NCBI GenBank assembly: GCA_902775485.1
Contig: CACYMJ010000019.1
Location: 1-47,636 of the forward strand
Length of the DNA stretch: 47,636 nucleotides
Direction: 5' to 3'
Source: an uncultured Lachnospiraceae bacterium
GTDB lineage: Bacteria > Bacillota > Clostridia > Lachnospirales > Lachnospiraceae
Made by a program: the position numbers and the translations under genes. Position 1 is the first letter of the stretch. Each line of letters begins with the position of its first letter. This document shows positions 1 through 9,410 of the stretch, piece by piece. Under the pieces are notes generated by a model. That model was not told the origin of the DNA, made no database searches, and saw only the letters and a list, made by a program, of their open reading frames with translations.

Positions 1-306
1 GCTGAGCAGGTAGAAGCAGAGGAAATAGCAGAAGAAGGCGATGACGTAAGGGATGAGCCGGCTGTCCTTGCGTGCCAGTTCTATGCGGCTCCATCCCTGG
101 TATTTGCGGTAGTATTTTATCAGCGTGGTGGGCAGCAGCACGGTGAGGGCGTAAACCATCAGCAGCGTGAAGAGCTTGTAGTTCCATGGCAGGAACTTCA
201 GATAGCTGAAGGTGCACAGAATCATCAGTCCCACCACGGGCAGGTAGAAGGGATTGAAGATGGCGCTCAGTATTCTGGCGGTGATTATGATGTATCTTTT
301 GCTCAT
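1..306 (-). CDS. Partial integral membrane protein downstream of rpoN (Bacteroidales-type)
   Basis: The reading frame starts with ATG at 306 and runs off the left window edge, giving 102 residues. It begins MSKRYIIITARILSAIFNPF and has hydrophobic segments at about residues 18-35, 43-62 and 87-102 with short basic loops. Its start codon overlaps the stop of the rpoN fragment as ATGA, so the two are translationally coupled. Such a multi-pass protein of the broad PAP2-related membrane class next to rpoN fits Bacteroidales genomes, but I recognise it only loosely. No catalytic motif is visible in the part present. Codon use here is GC-rich (CTG, GTG, ACC, GGC), unlike the clostridial genes further right. 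It belongs to the foreign first 1.5 kb. Confidence 0.6.
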   Translation of the reverse strand, partial: MSKRYIIITARILSAIFNPFYLPVVGLMILCTFSYLKFLPWNYKLFTLLMVYALTVLLPTTLIKYYRKYQGWSRIELARKDSRLIPYVIAFFCYFLCFYLLS

Positions 307-1480
307 TCTTTTCTGAGGATGGCTTTGGGTATGCCCATCTGGTCGCGGTATTTGGCGATGGTGCGCCGTGCCAGGTCGTAACCGCGGGCTTTCATCTCTC
401 TTTCCAAGGTGATGTCGCTGAGTGGATGTTTCTTGTCTTCGTGGTCAATGATGTCTTTGAGGGCCAGTTTCATTTTCTTGGTAGAGAGTTCCTCGCCGTT
501 CTCGTTGGTGTACTTGTCGTTGAAGAAGAAGCGCAGGCGGAATATGCCCCAGCGGGTCTGGGCATACTTCTCGTTGGTCACCCTCGATATGGTCGAAATG
601 TCCAGTCCGGTGATCTCGGCGATATCTTTGAGGCGCATGGGCCGCAGGTCGGTTTCGTCGCCGTCTTGGAAGAATCGGTACTGCCACTGTATGATGGCCT
701 TCATGGTCAAGGTCATGGTGCGCTGTCGCTGTTCCAGGGCACTGATGAGCCCACGGGCGCTGTCGATGCCTTTTTTGGCGAAGGCCAGCGCGGAGGGGTT
801 GTTCCGGTATTCGCTCAACGACTCCTCGTACGATGGTGCTACGGAGAGTTTGGGCAGGTTGCCGCTGTTGAGCGAGAAGGTCACCTTTCCGCTGTCGTCG
901 GTGTCGACGATGAAGTCGGGTATGATGCGGTTGATGCTGAAACCCTGTGTCTCGCCCAGCGAGGAGCCGGGTTTGGGGTTGAGCCGCCGCAGTTCGGCCT
1001 GCAGCTGTTCCTTTTCCTCATCGTCTATTCCAAGTCGTGCCTGTATGCGGCTGACGTGGTTTTTCATGAGGTCGTCGTAGTATTCCTCTATCAAGGTGTG
1101 CATGAGTTGCCGCATCCGCCCTTTCTCCTTGCGGTCTATCTGTATGAGCAGGCATTGCTGCAGACTCTGTGCACCGATGCCGGGAGGGTCGAAGCTTTGC
1201 AGTATTTTGAGCACGTCGTCCACCTCTTCGGTTGTGGCGTCAATATTCTCATAGACATTCATTTCATCGGCCAGACTCTCTACACTCTTGCGGAGCAGTC
1301 CGTCGCCGTCGAGCGAGCCGATGAGGTAGTTGATGATATCCCTTTGTTTCTCACTGAGTTCGTGCTCACCGATTTGCTCGTTCAGTTTGTCGAGAAACGA
1401 CTCTGTGTTGCCGAACACCCTTTCCGGGCGGTCGCTATAGTTGTTGCCCACCGGTATGCGGTCCTCGGCATAGGTCATGC
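303..1480 (-). CDS. rpoN: RNA polymerase sigma-54 factor, N-terminally truncated by the contig junction
   Basis: About 390 residues match RpoN from the end of region II through the core-binding and DNA-binding domains. Visible marks are LNEQIGEHELSEKQRDIINY, then IGAQSLQQCLLIQI (core-binding region), the helix-turn-helix stretch LKDIAEITGLDISTISRVTN and the RpoN box ARRTIAKYRD near the C-terminus. Sigma-54 directs transcription at -24/-12 promoters with AAA+ activators. Region I (the glutamine-rich activator-responsive N-terminus) and the acidic linker are absent; in their place the frame continues into a secreted peptidase. The sequence type and the gene after it point to a Bacteroidales source. 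The left end is a normal stop (TGA, 303-305). The exact right end is uncertain by about 20 bases. I treat this as a piece of a different genome, not a functional fusion. Confidence 0.9.
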
Positions 1481-1500
1481 TGCTGCTTTGGGATACCGAA
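1466..1500. other. Chimeric junction between two genomes
   Basis: On the minus strand the frame passes from clostridial repeat-domain sequence (SVSQSSSMTYA, the start of an MBG-type domain) into RpoN sequence (DRIPVGNNYSDRP) within a few codons. Base composition and codon use change at the same place: left of it third positions are strongly G/C, right of it codons such as ATA, AGG and TAT are common. No insertion sequence, att-like site or long repeat is visible at the joint, only a short run of AGC codons that could have served as microhomology. Confidence 0.75.
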
Positions 1501-4500
1501 ACTCCCGTAAGCTTTCCGCGCTCTATCGTATAATCTTTTGATGCGGTACCCGAGTATCCGCCCTTACCCGTTATAGTGAGCGTATGAGTACCGGCGGCAG
1601 TTGCCTTATCACCCGATACGTCGTAGTCCGTACCCTTTGTCAGTGTACGTGTTCCGTCCGTTACCGTAAAATCCTGTGTCTGCTCACTGCCGTTATATGT
1701 AAGTGTTCCCTTCAGTTCAATATCAGATGATAACAATACCCTTGATCTTATCTCAAGCTTTCCGTTCCTCGTCTCGATCGCGAAATGCGATGTTACGTTT
1801 TCACCGTCCGGCCGGGTTATCCTTCCCGTTCCCGAAACTTCAACCGGGTATATTCCGACAGCCGTTCCGCTGCCTGATGCGCTAAGACCCGATACCGTAT
1901 ATCTTTCACCTTTAAACACAAACGAATACGATTCATCCGTAAGCCCCGATACAGACTGCTCCAAACCGTTATAATCAAGCACGGCACTCTTTGCGTAAAC
2001 CGTATGTATGTGATCCCTGGCCTGACTGTCATCCCACCAGTTGACCGTCAGCGTACCGTAGTTTTCCTCTATCTCATAGTTACCGGCAAGCGTACCGCTT
2101 CTGTATGTATAGGTGAAGACATTATCGCTCTCTCCCGGTGCCGTCTGAGACCCTATGACCGTTACATCAACACCTTCACCGTCAACAAACCCGTTAACCG
2201 TCACCGTGCTGTTTCGAAGCGGCGAACCGGTATATTCCGATGTTGCCGATGCGCTCGTTATGACAGCTCTTTTCCTGGAGATGGAAAAATCTTTTGTCAG
2301 ACCGTCGGAAGGAAGCTGATAGTTATTCTTTTTCGTTCCGTTTATACCTGTTACTCTTGCCGTGTACTCTCCGGCATTTACCGCCGTAAGGCCTTCCGCG
2401 GCCGGGCTTATCGTATCTCCTGTGCACGCTCCCGAAAAAGAAGCTGTAACGCCGTGCGTGCTTTTGTCATATATCCATGAGGACTGCGTGCTCCATGATA
2501 CGCCAAGCGGTTTCTTTCCTATCGTTACCGCAAACTCTCCGGTAACCTCATTAGAAAAACCGGTGGCAGTTGCCTTGAAATATACTCTGTGGCTTCCAGC
2601 ATCCGTAAACGCGGGAACGCTTCCGGTATATGTCCCGTCCGGAGAATCCGAGAAGGTAACACTGACCGTCCCTTCCGGGGCATTGGATATGATCCTGTAT
2701 CCCGCAGTCTGTGCAGAGCCGTTATACGTAAGCGTTCCGGTCTGCTCGACGGATACGAACAGTTTCGGAAGTATCGTAAACGTAAATGTCCACTCTCCTG
2801 TGTAATTACCGATGCCTTCGATCGTAACCTTTGCATTTTCCGTAGGATTGATATTGTCCTCATATCCCGTTATCACATAATCGACGTCCTTTACAAGGTC
2901 TCCGCGCGTTTCGTTCGTAACCGTAAACTCATCCGGCTCCACAGGGTCGCCGTTTGCGTAGTACTGATCGGGGATATCGGCGGTAACTCCCGGGCAGAAA
3001 TATACTCCTTCATCAAAATCAGACCGATATGCCGCTTCCGGACCAAGGGATATATTGGTCTCCTCGATCACTGCCGCCATCTCTTTCTCATCCTTGAAAT
3101 TACCCCTGCCCTCAAAATGGAAATACGACTCGTCATCGGAACAGTCAAGGAATGAGCCTGGATCCTCCTTCAGGACATAATCCGTACCTTCGGAAAGCTG
3201 TATGCCCTTATAATAGAGCAGGTAGTGCTGCGATATTTCGGAAAGCGGAAATACCGATGGACAAACTATTTGATCGTTATCAACGATCTGCCCGCCCCTT
3301 CCTGTCAGGATCTTAACATCCGCACGGTCAAGGGGCACACGGTTGATGCTAAACTCCATTTCAGCTCTTCCGGTACTCTTACCCGCCACGCCGGTGATTA
3401 TCGCTGTTCCCGTCCCGACATTGATATTATTCGTGTATGTTACTTCATATCTTGATGCGTTGACTATACGGCCGCGGCTTGTGACCGTAACAAGCGGCGT
3501 TACCTCACTTCCGGTATAATCCGCATCATTAACAGAGATCGTTGTGGTATCCGCATCAAGATCGATGATCTCATCTATCCTCTCATCGGTAAACGCTTTT
3601 ATCCTGAAGTTTTTATTTCGCTCCTCGCCAAAATCCTCCCATTCGTATCCGTTATACAAAAAGCTCTGTCCGGCCTCTGCCGAAGCCGTTATTCTGTACC
3701 ATGTCGAAGAGCCTGAATCTTCATGCTCGATACTTACGCTGCTGCCCGGTTTTCTAAGTGATACAACAACAGCAAACCTGTCTCCCTCATCCAGTTCGAC
3801 ACCGTCGCCGAGACTGACCTCATAATAGCCCTCGCACGTGGTGGAGCCGGTCACATTTTTTACACTCTCACACCCGGTAAGATCGAGCGTATCCCCGGCC
3901 GGAAGATCATTATAAATATCGATCGTGTACTGTACATTGGAGGTGTCCGTTGAGAACGAGACCGCTTTAAGAGTCTGCGCGGATCTTGCGGTAAACACAT
4001 TTGCCGCCTCTATCGGAATACTGCCGTTGTCACGTACTATGGCATTCGTTGCCATCGCACCGTCATACTGATAATTATGGTCGTAGTCATCAGCCTTGGC
4101 AAAAACGAGTGAGCAGGCAATATCATCAATATTCCTGTTCTCGTATGACATCCAGAAATATCCGGCATAATTCTGATTATGTTCGAAATCACCGGTTGTC
4201 CAGCTGTTTCGTATCAGCCATGCTCCGTTATGTTCGGGGCGGTTATTGGAATTGAAATTATCTTTGGAAAAATTGTCGTCCCAGCCTACTATCGTTACGG
4301 CATGATTGGTCGAATGATGATCCACGGGGTCATAAAATGCATTCTTCTCTGCGTTGTAGATCCCGTCATCAACCGCTGCCGATGTACTGTTCGTCGCATA
4401 AAAACTGATGCCCACGCCGCCGTTATCCATTACCAGCTGCTTGACGGTCTGCTTATCCTCGCTCGTGCCGTTTATGTTTACGAACATGCATGTCTTAAGA

Positions 4501-5159
4501 TGCGCCCTGTCTTCAAATGCCAGCTCATTGGGGATCGTAGTTTTCATTTCCGCAACAGATGCCGGATATGCAAGATCACCGCTGTCATCGGCCGCTCCCA
4601 TCCATGAAGCGAGGATCGGAAATGCGAATACAATATTGCCGCCGTGATTAAGGTAATTATCACCGGCGCCCCTGGAGATCATGGCGTTATCATCACCTTC
4701 GGTACCGCCGTACGGATCGACAACGCTGTTATAGGAAAAATAGCAAAGATGTGTCTCCGACAGATTGGGATCAGCTATAAGAGTCTGTTTTCTAAGGCTT
4801 ATCTCCGCAAGTGCCATGGCTGTCTGTGCCCAGCACGAGCCGAATGGGTACTGGTTGCGAAGCGGAGGCATATACGCAGCGAAATTATTGTTATCCCATT
4901 TTTTCGGTACGGGTGCCGAACGAAGAAGCCTGCGGCCTCCCGACCCCTTTACGGAAACGCTCTCGGGCGCTTTTTCGTTCGGGATCGCAAGATAACCCGT
5001 AGGAAAAACCCTGTCATCAGCTGCCGTTATTTCCGTGACGGCACCGGAAGGCAAGGTCGTATCCCCCGTCTCCTGCGCATATACACCGTAAGGTGCCAGT
5101 GCAAACAAAGCCGCTGTCAGGGCTGCTATACATATGGCATGGGTTTTCCTGAATCTCAT
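1481..5159 (-). CDS. Secreted C1A (papain-like) cysteine peptidase with MBG/Ig-like repeats, 3' end lost
   Basis: The start is ATG at 5159, preceded by AAGGATGAG. Residues 1-29 form a signal peptide ending ...GVYAQE. A papain-fold peptidase follows at about 85-335: catalytic Cys109 in YPFGSCWAQTA, His286 in NHAVTIVGWDD and Asn318 in LIRNSWTTG, a complete triad. A beta-sandwich of the kind that follows bacterial C1 peptidases (lectin-like) spans about 360-530. From ~540 there are repeated MBG/Ig-like modules with motifs such as YTGSEVTPLVTV, LTYNGSAQTAGY and LTYNGSEQTQDF. The likely role is an exported or cell-surface protease, by analogy with gut Clostridia. The frame is broken off near residue 1,226 by the junction with foreign rpoN sequence, so the true C-terminus (possibly a surface anchor) is unknown. 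It has its own promoter and is separated from the upstream operon by a terminator. Confidence 0.85.
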
Positions 5160-5217
5160 ATACTCATCCTTTTAGGTAGTGTAAAATCTGCTGTTTCCAA
5201 AATGCATATACATAGTT

Positions 5218-5226
5218 ATTATATCA
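5218..5226 (-). promoter_or_regulatory. Extended -10 promoter of the C1 peptidase gene
   Basis: Read on the minus strand, TGATATAAT is a perfect TATAAT preceded by TGn, about 60 bases upstream of the start codon. No good -35 box lies 16-18 bases further upstream, which is acceptable for extended -10 promoters. Confidence 0.5.
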
Positions 5227-5251
5227 CATATATATGCCAATATCACGCAAA

Positions 5252-5274
5252 ACGGACGGTTTGAAACCGTCCGT
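5252..5274 (-). terminator. Rho-independent terminator of the VTC/DUF4956/beta-helix operon
   Basis: On the minus strand ACGGACGGTTT and AAACCGTCCGT form an 11-bp stem with a minimal loop, followed by TTTTG. It begins 10 bases after the stop codon of the beta-helix gene and lies between that gene and the promoter of the C1 peptidase. Confidence 0.7.
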
Positions 5275-5283
5275 CATATCTGT

Positions 5284-6855
5284 CTATTTTGCTGTTAAGC
5301 TTTCCGTCATATCTCCTACGGTAACATTATATGTTTTGCCTGATACCATTTCCGGACAGCTTATCACAACCGATGAAAAACTGTAAGGTACCTCCCATGA
5401 GAGCAGTGTATTTCCCGTCTCATCGGTGATCGTGATCTTTGACCCGTCAGAAAAACCTTCCCTGTATGTGTACAGTATCGAAGCCTGCGCGGATGTATCA
5501 TCAAACCCTTCGGCCATCGATGAGTTGCCGCATGCTATGACTGTTCCGCCGCTGATCGTACATACTCCGCCGCTCTCACCTGCATGGTCGATCGCACAGT
5601 TGTTACCCGAATCTGTCAGGCTGATCAGGAGGTTCCCTCCGGTTATGATGATGTCTCCGTTTGAATCAAGCCCGTCGGCATCACGGCCCGTAGCATTTGT
5701 TATTGTGATATTTCCGCCGCTTATGTGTATCCATGTCTCCTCGCCCCCGTTATCTTCCGATGCTGCGGTATCATTACCGGTTTTTGCTCCTTTGTCATCA
5801 CCGGACATCTGAGGTTTCTGTCCGGTTTTACCCATCTGCGGCCTCTGTCCGTCATCAGGTCTTTGCGGGTGCTCTGTGTTTCTGTCCCCGTGCGGCATTC
5901 CTTCGACCGGTGCAGATCCTTCCATGCCCGGAAACTGTGCGTCTCCCATACGGCCGCCCATCGGACCTGCTCCTGCAAACGAACTGTTTCCGCCGTTTGC
6001 GTTTATACCGTCATCTGAGCAGGATATCGTGATATCGCCATCCGTTATATCTACGGTAAGAGCTTCTATACCTTCGTAACATCCGTCGATATCTATCGTT
6101 CCGCCAGCCGATACAAAAGCATCTCCCGCATTTATACCGTCATCTGCTGCGGTGATCTTTATATCCGCACCGGTAACGCTCACGCCGTCATTGGCATGTA
6201 TCCCGTCGCCTGCTGCCGTGATCGTTATATTGCCGCCGGTTATTGTAAGCGAGTCGTTACAATCGATCCCATGTTTATACGCACCTTTTATATCAAGCGA
6301 TCCCGATCCGTTTATCGTCAGATCGTCATGCGAGAATATAACACCCGAAGTATTGTCGGACAGTGCTTCATCGCTGTACCGGCCGCCGCTTTCAAACGTG
6401 TTTACCGACCCGTCCGCAAGAGTTAAGAAAACCTTATCCGCCTGATCGACGATAAACGCCGCATCATCACTGCAGTAAACGCTGACCCCGTCAAGATATA
6501 TCCATACCTTTGAAGAGTCGTGTGCGCTTACGGTTATGCTCCCGTCGGTAAGCGTTCCGGAAATAATGTATCTTCCTGCTTCCGATATATACACTCCGTT
6601 GTTATAGGGATATGCTCCCGTACCGTTTACCAGGACCGTATCCTCCGAAAGCGTTATTTCGGTCGCATCCGTTCTGTCCCAGCCGGAGTCTAGATCGTTT
6701 TTTGTAAAGAGCACCTCACTTTCGTGCGCCTCCGAATCCTCATCGACCGTCTTCGTGATCCCGATCTTTTCTCCGAACATGAACACCACGGTAGCTATGA
6801 GAGCTATAACCGTTATTACGATACATATCCTGTCTATATATTTATGCGTTGACAT
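5284..6855 (-). CDS. Membrane-anchored parallel beta-helix protein, Cthe_2159 carbohydrate-binding family
   Basis: 523 residues. An N-terminal transmembrane anchor (about residues 9-27) places the rest outside the cell. From ~45 on it is built of short turns such as ITGGNITITAAGDGIHANDG and GINAGDAFVSAGGTIDID, the Asp/Gly/Asn-rich repeat of the Cthe_2159-like family, a right-handed beta-helix reported in Clostridium thermocellum to bind calcium and plant polysaccharides. A low-complexity insert (about 288-373) rich in Gly, Met, Pro, Asp and Gln interrupts the helix, which then resumes at GGNITITNATGRDADGLDSN. The start ATG is 4 bases after the DUF4956 stop, with GGGGTGA as ribosome binding site, so it is the last gene of the VTC-DUF4956 operon. 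The ligand cannot be read from the sequence. Confidence 0.8.
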   Translation of the reverse strand: MSTHKYIDRICIVITVIALIATVVFMFGEKIGITKTVDEDSEAHESEVLFTKNDLDSGWDRTDATEITLSEDTVLVNGTGAYPYNNGVYISEAGRYIISGTLTDGSITVSAHDSSKVWIYLDGVSVYCSDDAAFIVDQADKVFLTLADGSVNTFESGGRYSDEALSDNTSGVIFSHDDLTINGSGSLDIKGAYKHGIDCNDSLTITGGNITITAAGDGIHANDGVSVTGADIKITAADDGINAGDAFVSAGGTIDIDGCYEGIEALTVDITDGDITISCSDDGINANGGNSSFAGAGPMGGRMGDAQFPGMEGSAPVEGMPHGDRNTEHPQRPDDGQRPQMGKTGQKPQMSGDDKGAKTGNDTAASEDNGGEETWIHISGGNITITNATGRDADGLDSNGDIIITGGNLLISLTDSGNNCAIDHAGESGGVCTISGGTVIACGNSSMAEGFDDTSAQASILYTYREGFSDGSKITITDETGNTLLSWEVPYSFSSVVISCPEMVSGKTYNVTVGDMTESLTAK

Positions 6856-6858
6856 ATA

Positions 6859-7530
6859 TCACCCCATGTAATCCCCGTTATACGTTACCAGAACCGCACT
6901 TGATATTCCGTCCGTATCCGCCAGAATGTTCACAAAATCCGTGTTATCATCGCGAAGCCTTACTTCAAGGTCAAGCTCCGTCGAACCTTTTTGGGCCGAC
7001 TTACTCTTGATCGTACATTTCTTCGTATTCTCTCTTATATACTCGAGCGCCCGCTGCTCGCTCGCACCGCCTTCGCACCTTACCACCATGATATACGGCT
7101 TCGAGGTATCCTTCCTGTTCGAGAATACAAGCAGTACCGCACCCACAAACACGCTTCCGAATACGGCAAGCGGTATAAGGCCCGCTGCCAGGACGATGCC
7201 CGCTGCAATCGACCAGAACAGGAACGCTATCTCAACCGGCTCCTTTATGGCCGTCCTGAACCTTACGATGGAAAGCGCACCTACCATACCAAGTGATAAG
7301 ACCACGTTACTCGTAACAGCCAGTATGACGAGTGTCGTTATCATCGTAAGCGCTATGAGAGTTACCCCGAAACTCGATGAATACATGATGCCGGCGTACG
7401 TTTTTTTATATACGAAAAAAATGAACACACCGAGGGCAAATGCAAGTCCAAGTGCCAGTACCATATCAAGAGCACTCACTGCCGTCACGTTATCGAGAAA
7501 ACTTGATTTGAAAATATCATTAAATGTCAT
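6859..7530 (-). CDS. DUF4956 family integral membrane protein
   Basis: 223 residues from ATG 7530, chosen because CGGAGG lies 7-8 bases upstream; a longer open frame extends to 7620 but overlaps the VTC gene. It has an N-terminal amphipathic stretch, about four transmembrane segments (ALDMVLALGLAFALGVFIFF, then VTLIALTMITTLVILAV, then ~105-150) and a soluble C-terminal domain of ~75 residues. The loop LGMVGALSIVRFRTAIKEP between segments is the family's conserved stretch. DUF4956 proteins have no established biochemical function to my knowledge. They are repeatedly found beside VTC-domain proteins and Cthe_2159-like or CotH proteins, as here (22 bases after VTC, 3 before the beta-helix gene), so a shared envelope process is likely. 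Confidence 0.8.
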   Translation of the reverse strand: MTFNDIFKSSFLDNVTAVSALDMVLALGLAFALGVFIFFVYKKTYAGIMYSSSFGVTLIALTMITTLVILAVTSNVVLSLGMVGALSIVRFRTAIKEPVEIAFLFWSIAAGIVLAAGLIPLAVFGSVFVGAVLLVFSNRKDTSKPYIMVVRCEGGASEQRALEYIRENTKKCTIKSKSAQKGSTELDLEVRLRDDNTDFVNILADTDGISSAVLVTYNGDYMG

Positions 7531-7552
7531 AACCAACCTCCGTTTACTTATA

Positions 7553-8233
7553 TCATCCGTATATCCTGCACCTTGCGTATTTCGAAAACGCAGTTGCATG
7601 TCTGTTTCCAAGCTGTACACAGTCCCTTATTATCCCGGGGAGAAAATCATCCCATTTGACCTCGAGTATTATGGGATCGTCCTGCCCTGCTTTTATGCCA
7701 AGGCAGTCCGGATTGAGAAAATCATGTACCGACAGTGCAGTTCTTATATCGTAGTCGAACGTTACCCTGACGTTTCCCGCCCGGAACACATACGGCTCTC
7801 TCATGTAATCAACTATCGTCCTGGGCCGTAGGATCTGATAATTCATCTTACAGTAAAGCTCACGTATCAGATCTTCCGAAGAATCGAGCATCCACGATGT
7901 ATCGCCGCAGAGTATATCCTCTACCTGACGTGCGGTCATCATCGCATTGTATTTGGTGCCAAGGCCGTTTACCCGGCTCTTTTTCTCAAGCCTTATCATT
8001 GAAGTATCGCCGTTATAATACCGGATCCTGAACTTCTCGCGTCTGTTTGTTCCCATAACCTTTTCCCGAAGTGCCTTATCATCCGGTGTATCAAAATACA
8101 GGCTTCTGATATGATACCTGCCATCCGGTGCATGAGGATCCGGCCGGGCCACGGCAGACAGCCTCTGTCTGAGTTCCGTCATATCGGCATACGTGATCTC
8201 ATGTTTTACTTCATGTCTGTATCTACTGTCCAT
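7553..8233 (-). CDS. VTC-domain protein, polyphosphate polymerase-like
   Basis: 226 residues from ATG 8233, preceded by GGGAGGTGG. The fold is the triphosphate-tunnel type seen in the catalytic VTC4 subunit: YRHEVKHEITY at the N-terminus, RSLYFDTPDDKALREK, then basic strands KFRIRYYNG and IRLEKKSRVNG lining the tunnel, and an acidic metal-binding strand ILEVKWDDFLP near residue 193. In yeast VTC4 such residues bind ATP and the growing polyphosphate; bacterial homologues are annotated as polyphosphate polymerase domain proteins. It lacks SPX or transmembrane parts, so any membrane link would come from the DUF4956 protein encoded next. Polyphosphate synthesis is inferred from the fold, not shown. 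First gene of its operon, divergent from the DUF5050 gene. Confidence 0.8.
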   Translation of the reverse strand: MDSRYRHEVKHEITYADMTELRQRLSAVARPDPHAPDGRYHIRSLYFDTPDDKALREKVMGTNRREKFRIRYYNGDTSMIRLEKKSRVNGLGTKYNAMMTARQVEDILCGDTSWMLDSSEDLIRELYCKMNYQILRPRTIVDYMREPYVFRAGNVRVTFDYDIRTALSVHDFLNPDCLGIKAGQDDPIILEVKWDDFLPGIIRDCVQLGNRHATAFSKYARCRIYG

Positions 8234-8353
8234 ATTCCACCTCCCTTGCGTAAACTGATGCCATTTTATAGGAGGTTTATGTTCAAACTGTGTCCTTTTG
8301 ATGATCATTCTGTTATAGGGATTACCGTAAATCTGTCGCATCAGCGCCTGATA

Positions 8354-8362
8354 TGGTATAAT
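8354..8362 (+). promoter_or_regulatory. Extended -10 promoter of the DUF5050 gene
   Basis: TGGTATAAT fits the extended -10 consensus TGnTATAAT and sits 38 bases before the start codon. The hexamer 17 bases upstream is a poor -35 match. Confidence 0.55.
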
Positions 8363-8399
8363 AAAGGTGACCTTTAACGGGTCGAAGGGAGGTGGTTGT

Positions 8400-9410
8400 A
8401 TGAATAAAAAGGCTCTCGGGATCATTTTCGCGATCCTCGTGATCGCACTCATCATCGGCGCTGTCGTGCTGAGTAAATACATGTCGCGCATTCCCGACAA
8501 TCCCCCGGATACGATCGGCAATTCATCGGGCAATCTCAACAACAAGGGACTGTACTGCGAAAGTGACGGCTATATCTATTTTGCAAACATAAACGACAAC
8601 AACTACCTGTACAGGATGGATTCAAACGGCACGAACGCCGTTAAGCTTATTGATGTTCCCGTCTCATACATCAATGCGGGCGGTGACTATCTGTATTTCT
8701 ATTTTGACGATCCGGGCGGTACGAAGTTCATGGGCGTTGCCGGAAGGATGAGCGGAATATACCGGCTGAAGAAGGGCGAAAAAGATTTTGTCTGCCTCGA
8801 CAAGTGTACGTCGGGTATCTTAAACCTTGTCGGAAACACTCTGTACTACGAGCATTACGATAACGAGAACGGCATGCAGTTATACCATTCCTCTCTTGAC
8901 GGGAAGGATAAGGGACTGTCGGTCAATGAGATCGTTAATCCGGCTTGCGTCATAAACGGTGAGATATATTACAGCGAACAGGATTCACAGCTTCTGAAGA
9001 TATATCGTCCGGGTTCGAGCGAGGGACGTCCGTTTATGGACTATGCCGTTTACAATCCTGTTGTCGAGGGAACCGATATATATTTCATGAACATGAATGA
9101 CGACTACCGTCTGTACAGATATTCGCTTTCTTCGGGAACGCTTACGAAGATAACGGATGAGAGGATAGATACGTTCAACGTATACGGCGGAGTCATCTTC
9201 TATCAGAGGAATCATGATCCCGCGCTTATAAGAGTCGATGCTGACGGGCAGAATGCCATCGTCATAGCCGAAGGCAACTATGAGAACATAAACTGTACGA
9301 GCACATACACATTCTACTCACCGTTTAAAGAGCCTTCAACGTACATCACATACACGTTCGGAGGAAACGGCGAGTCGGCCCGCTTTTCACCTGCGGCCTC
9401 TGATCAGTGA
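8400..9410 (+). CDS. DUF5050-type beta-propeller protein with N-terminal membrane anchor
   Basis: 336 residues from ATG 8400, with GGGAGGTGG 4-12 bases upstream. Residues 1-28 contain one hydrophobic helix (ALGIIFAILVIALIIGAVVL), a signal anchor. The rest is repeats of the DUF5050/TolB type: DGYIYFANINDNNYLYRMDS, GGDYLYFYF, GNTLYYEHY, NGEIYYSEQD, TDIYFMNMNDDYRLYRYSLS. Each repeat has the form G-x-I/L-Y-Y/F, then a strand ending in a polar dyad. Proteins like this are abundant in Lachnospiraceae and are thought to be extracellular; no enzymatic residues stand out. It is divergent from the VTC operon (166-bp intergenic region). Its last 24 bases overlap the end of folB-folK on the opposite strand. 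Confidence 0.75.
   Translation: MNKKALGIIFAILVIALIIGAVVLSKYMSRIPDNPPDTIGNSSGNLNNKGLYCESDGYIYFANINDNNYLYRMDSNGTNAVKLIDVPVSYINAGGDYLYFYFDDPGGTKFMGVAGRMSGIYRLKKGEKDFVCLDKCTSGILNLVGNTLYYEHYDNENGMQLYHSSLDGKDKGLSVNEIVNPACVINGEIYYSEQDSQLLKIYRPGSSEGRPFMDYAVYNPVVEGTDIYFMNMNDDYRLYRYSLSSGTLTKITDERIDTFNVYGGVIFYQRNHDPALIRVDADGQNAIVIAEGNYENINCTSTYTFYSPFKEPSTYITYTFGGNGESARFSPAASDQ

Noticed and set aside
426-1541. Long plus-strand frame of 371 codons over the rpoN fragment
   Set aside because: It is the antisense shadow of rpoN; no recognisable domain, no ribosome binding site, and it crosses the chimeric joint.
303-5159. A single 1,618-residue protease-sigma-54 protein as a novel fusion regulator
   Set aside because: Signal peptide and extracellular repeats are incompatible with a sigma factor, RpoN region I is missing, and the neighbour and composition on the left side are foreign; an assembly join explains it better.
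6926-7831. Plus-strand frame of 301 codons opposite DUF4956 and VTC
   Set aside because: Antisense to two clear genes and without known motifs or a start signal.
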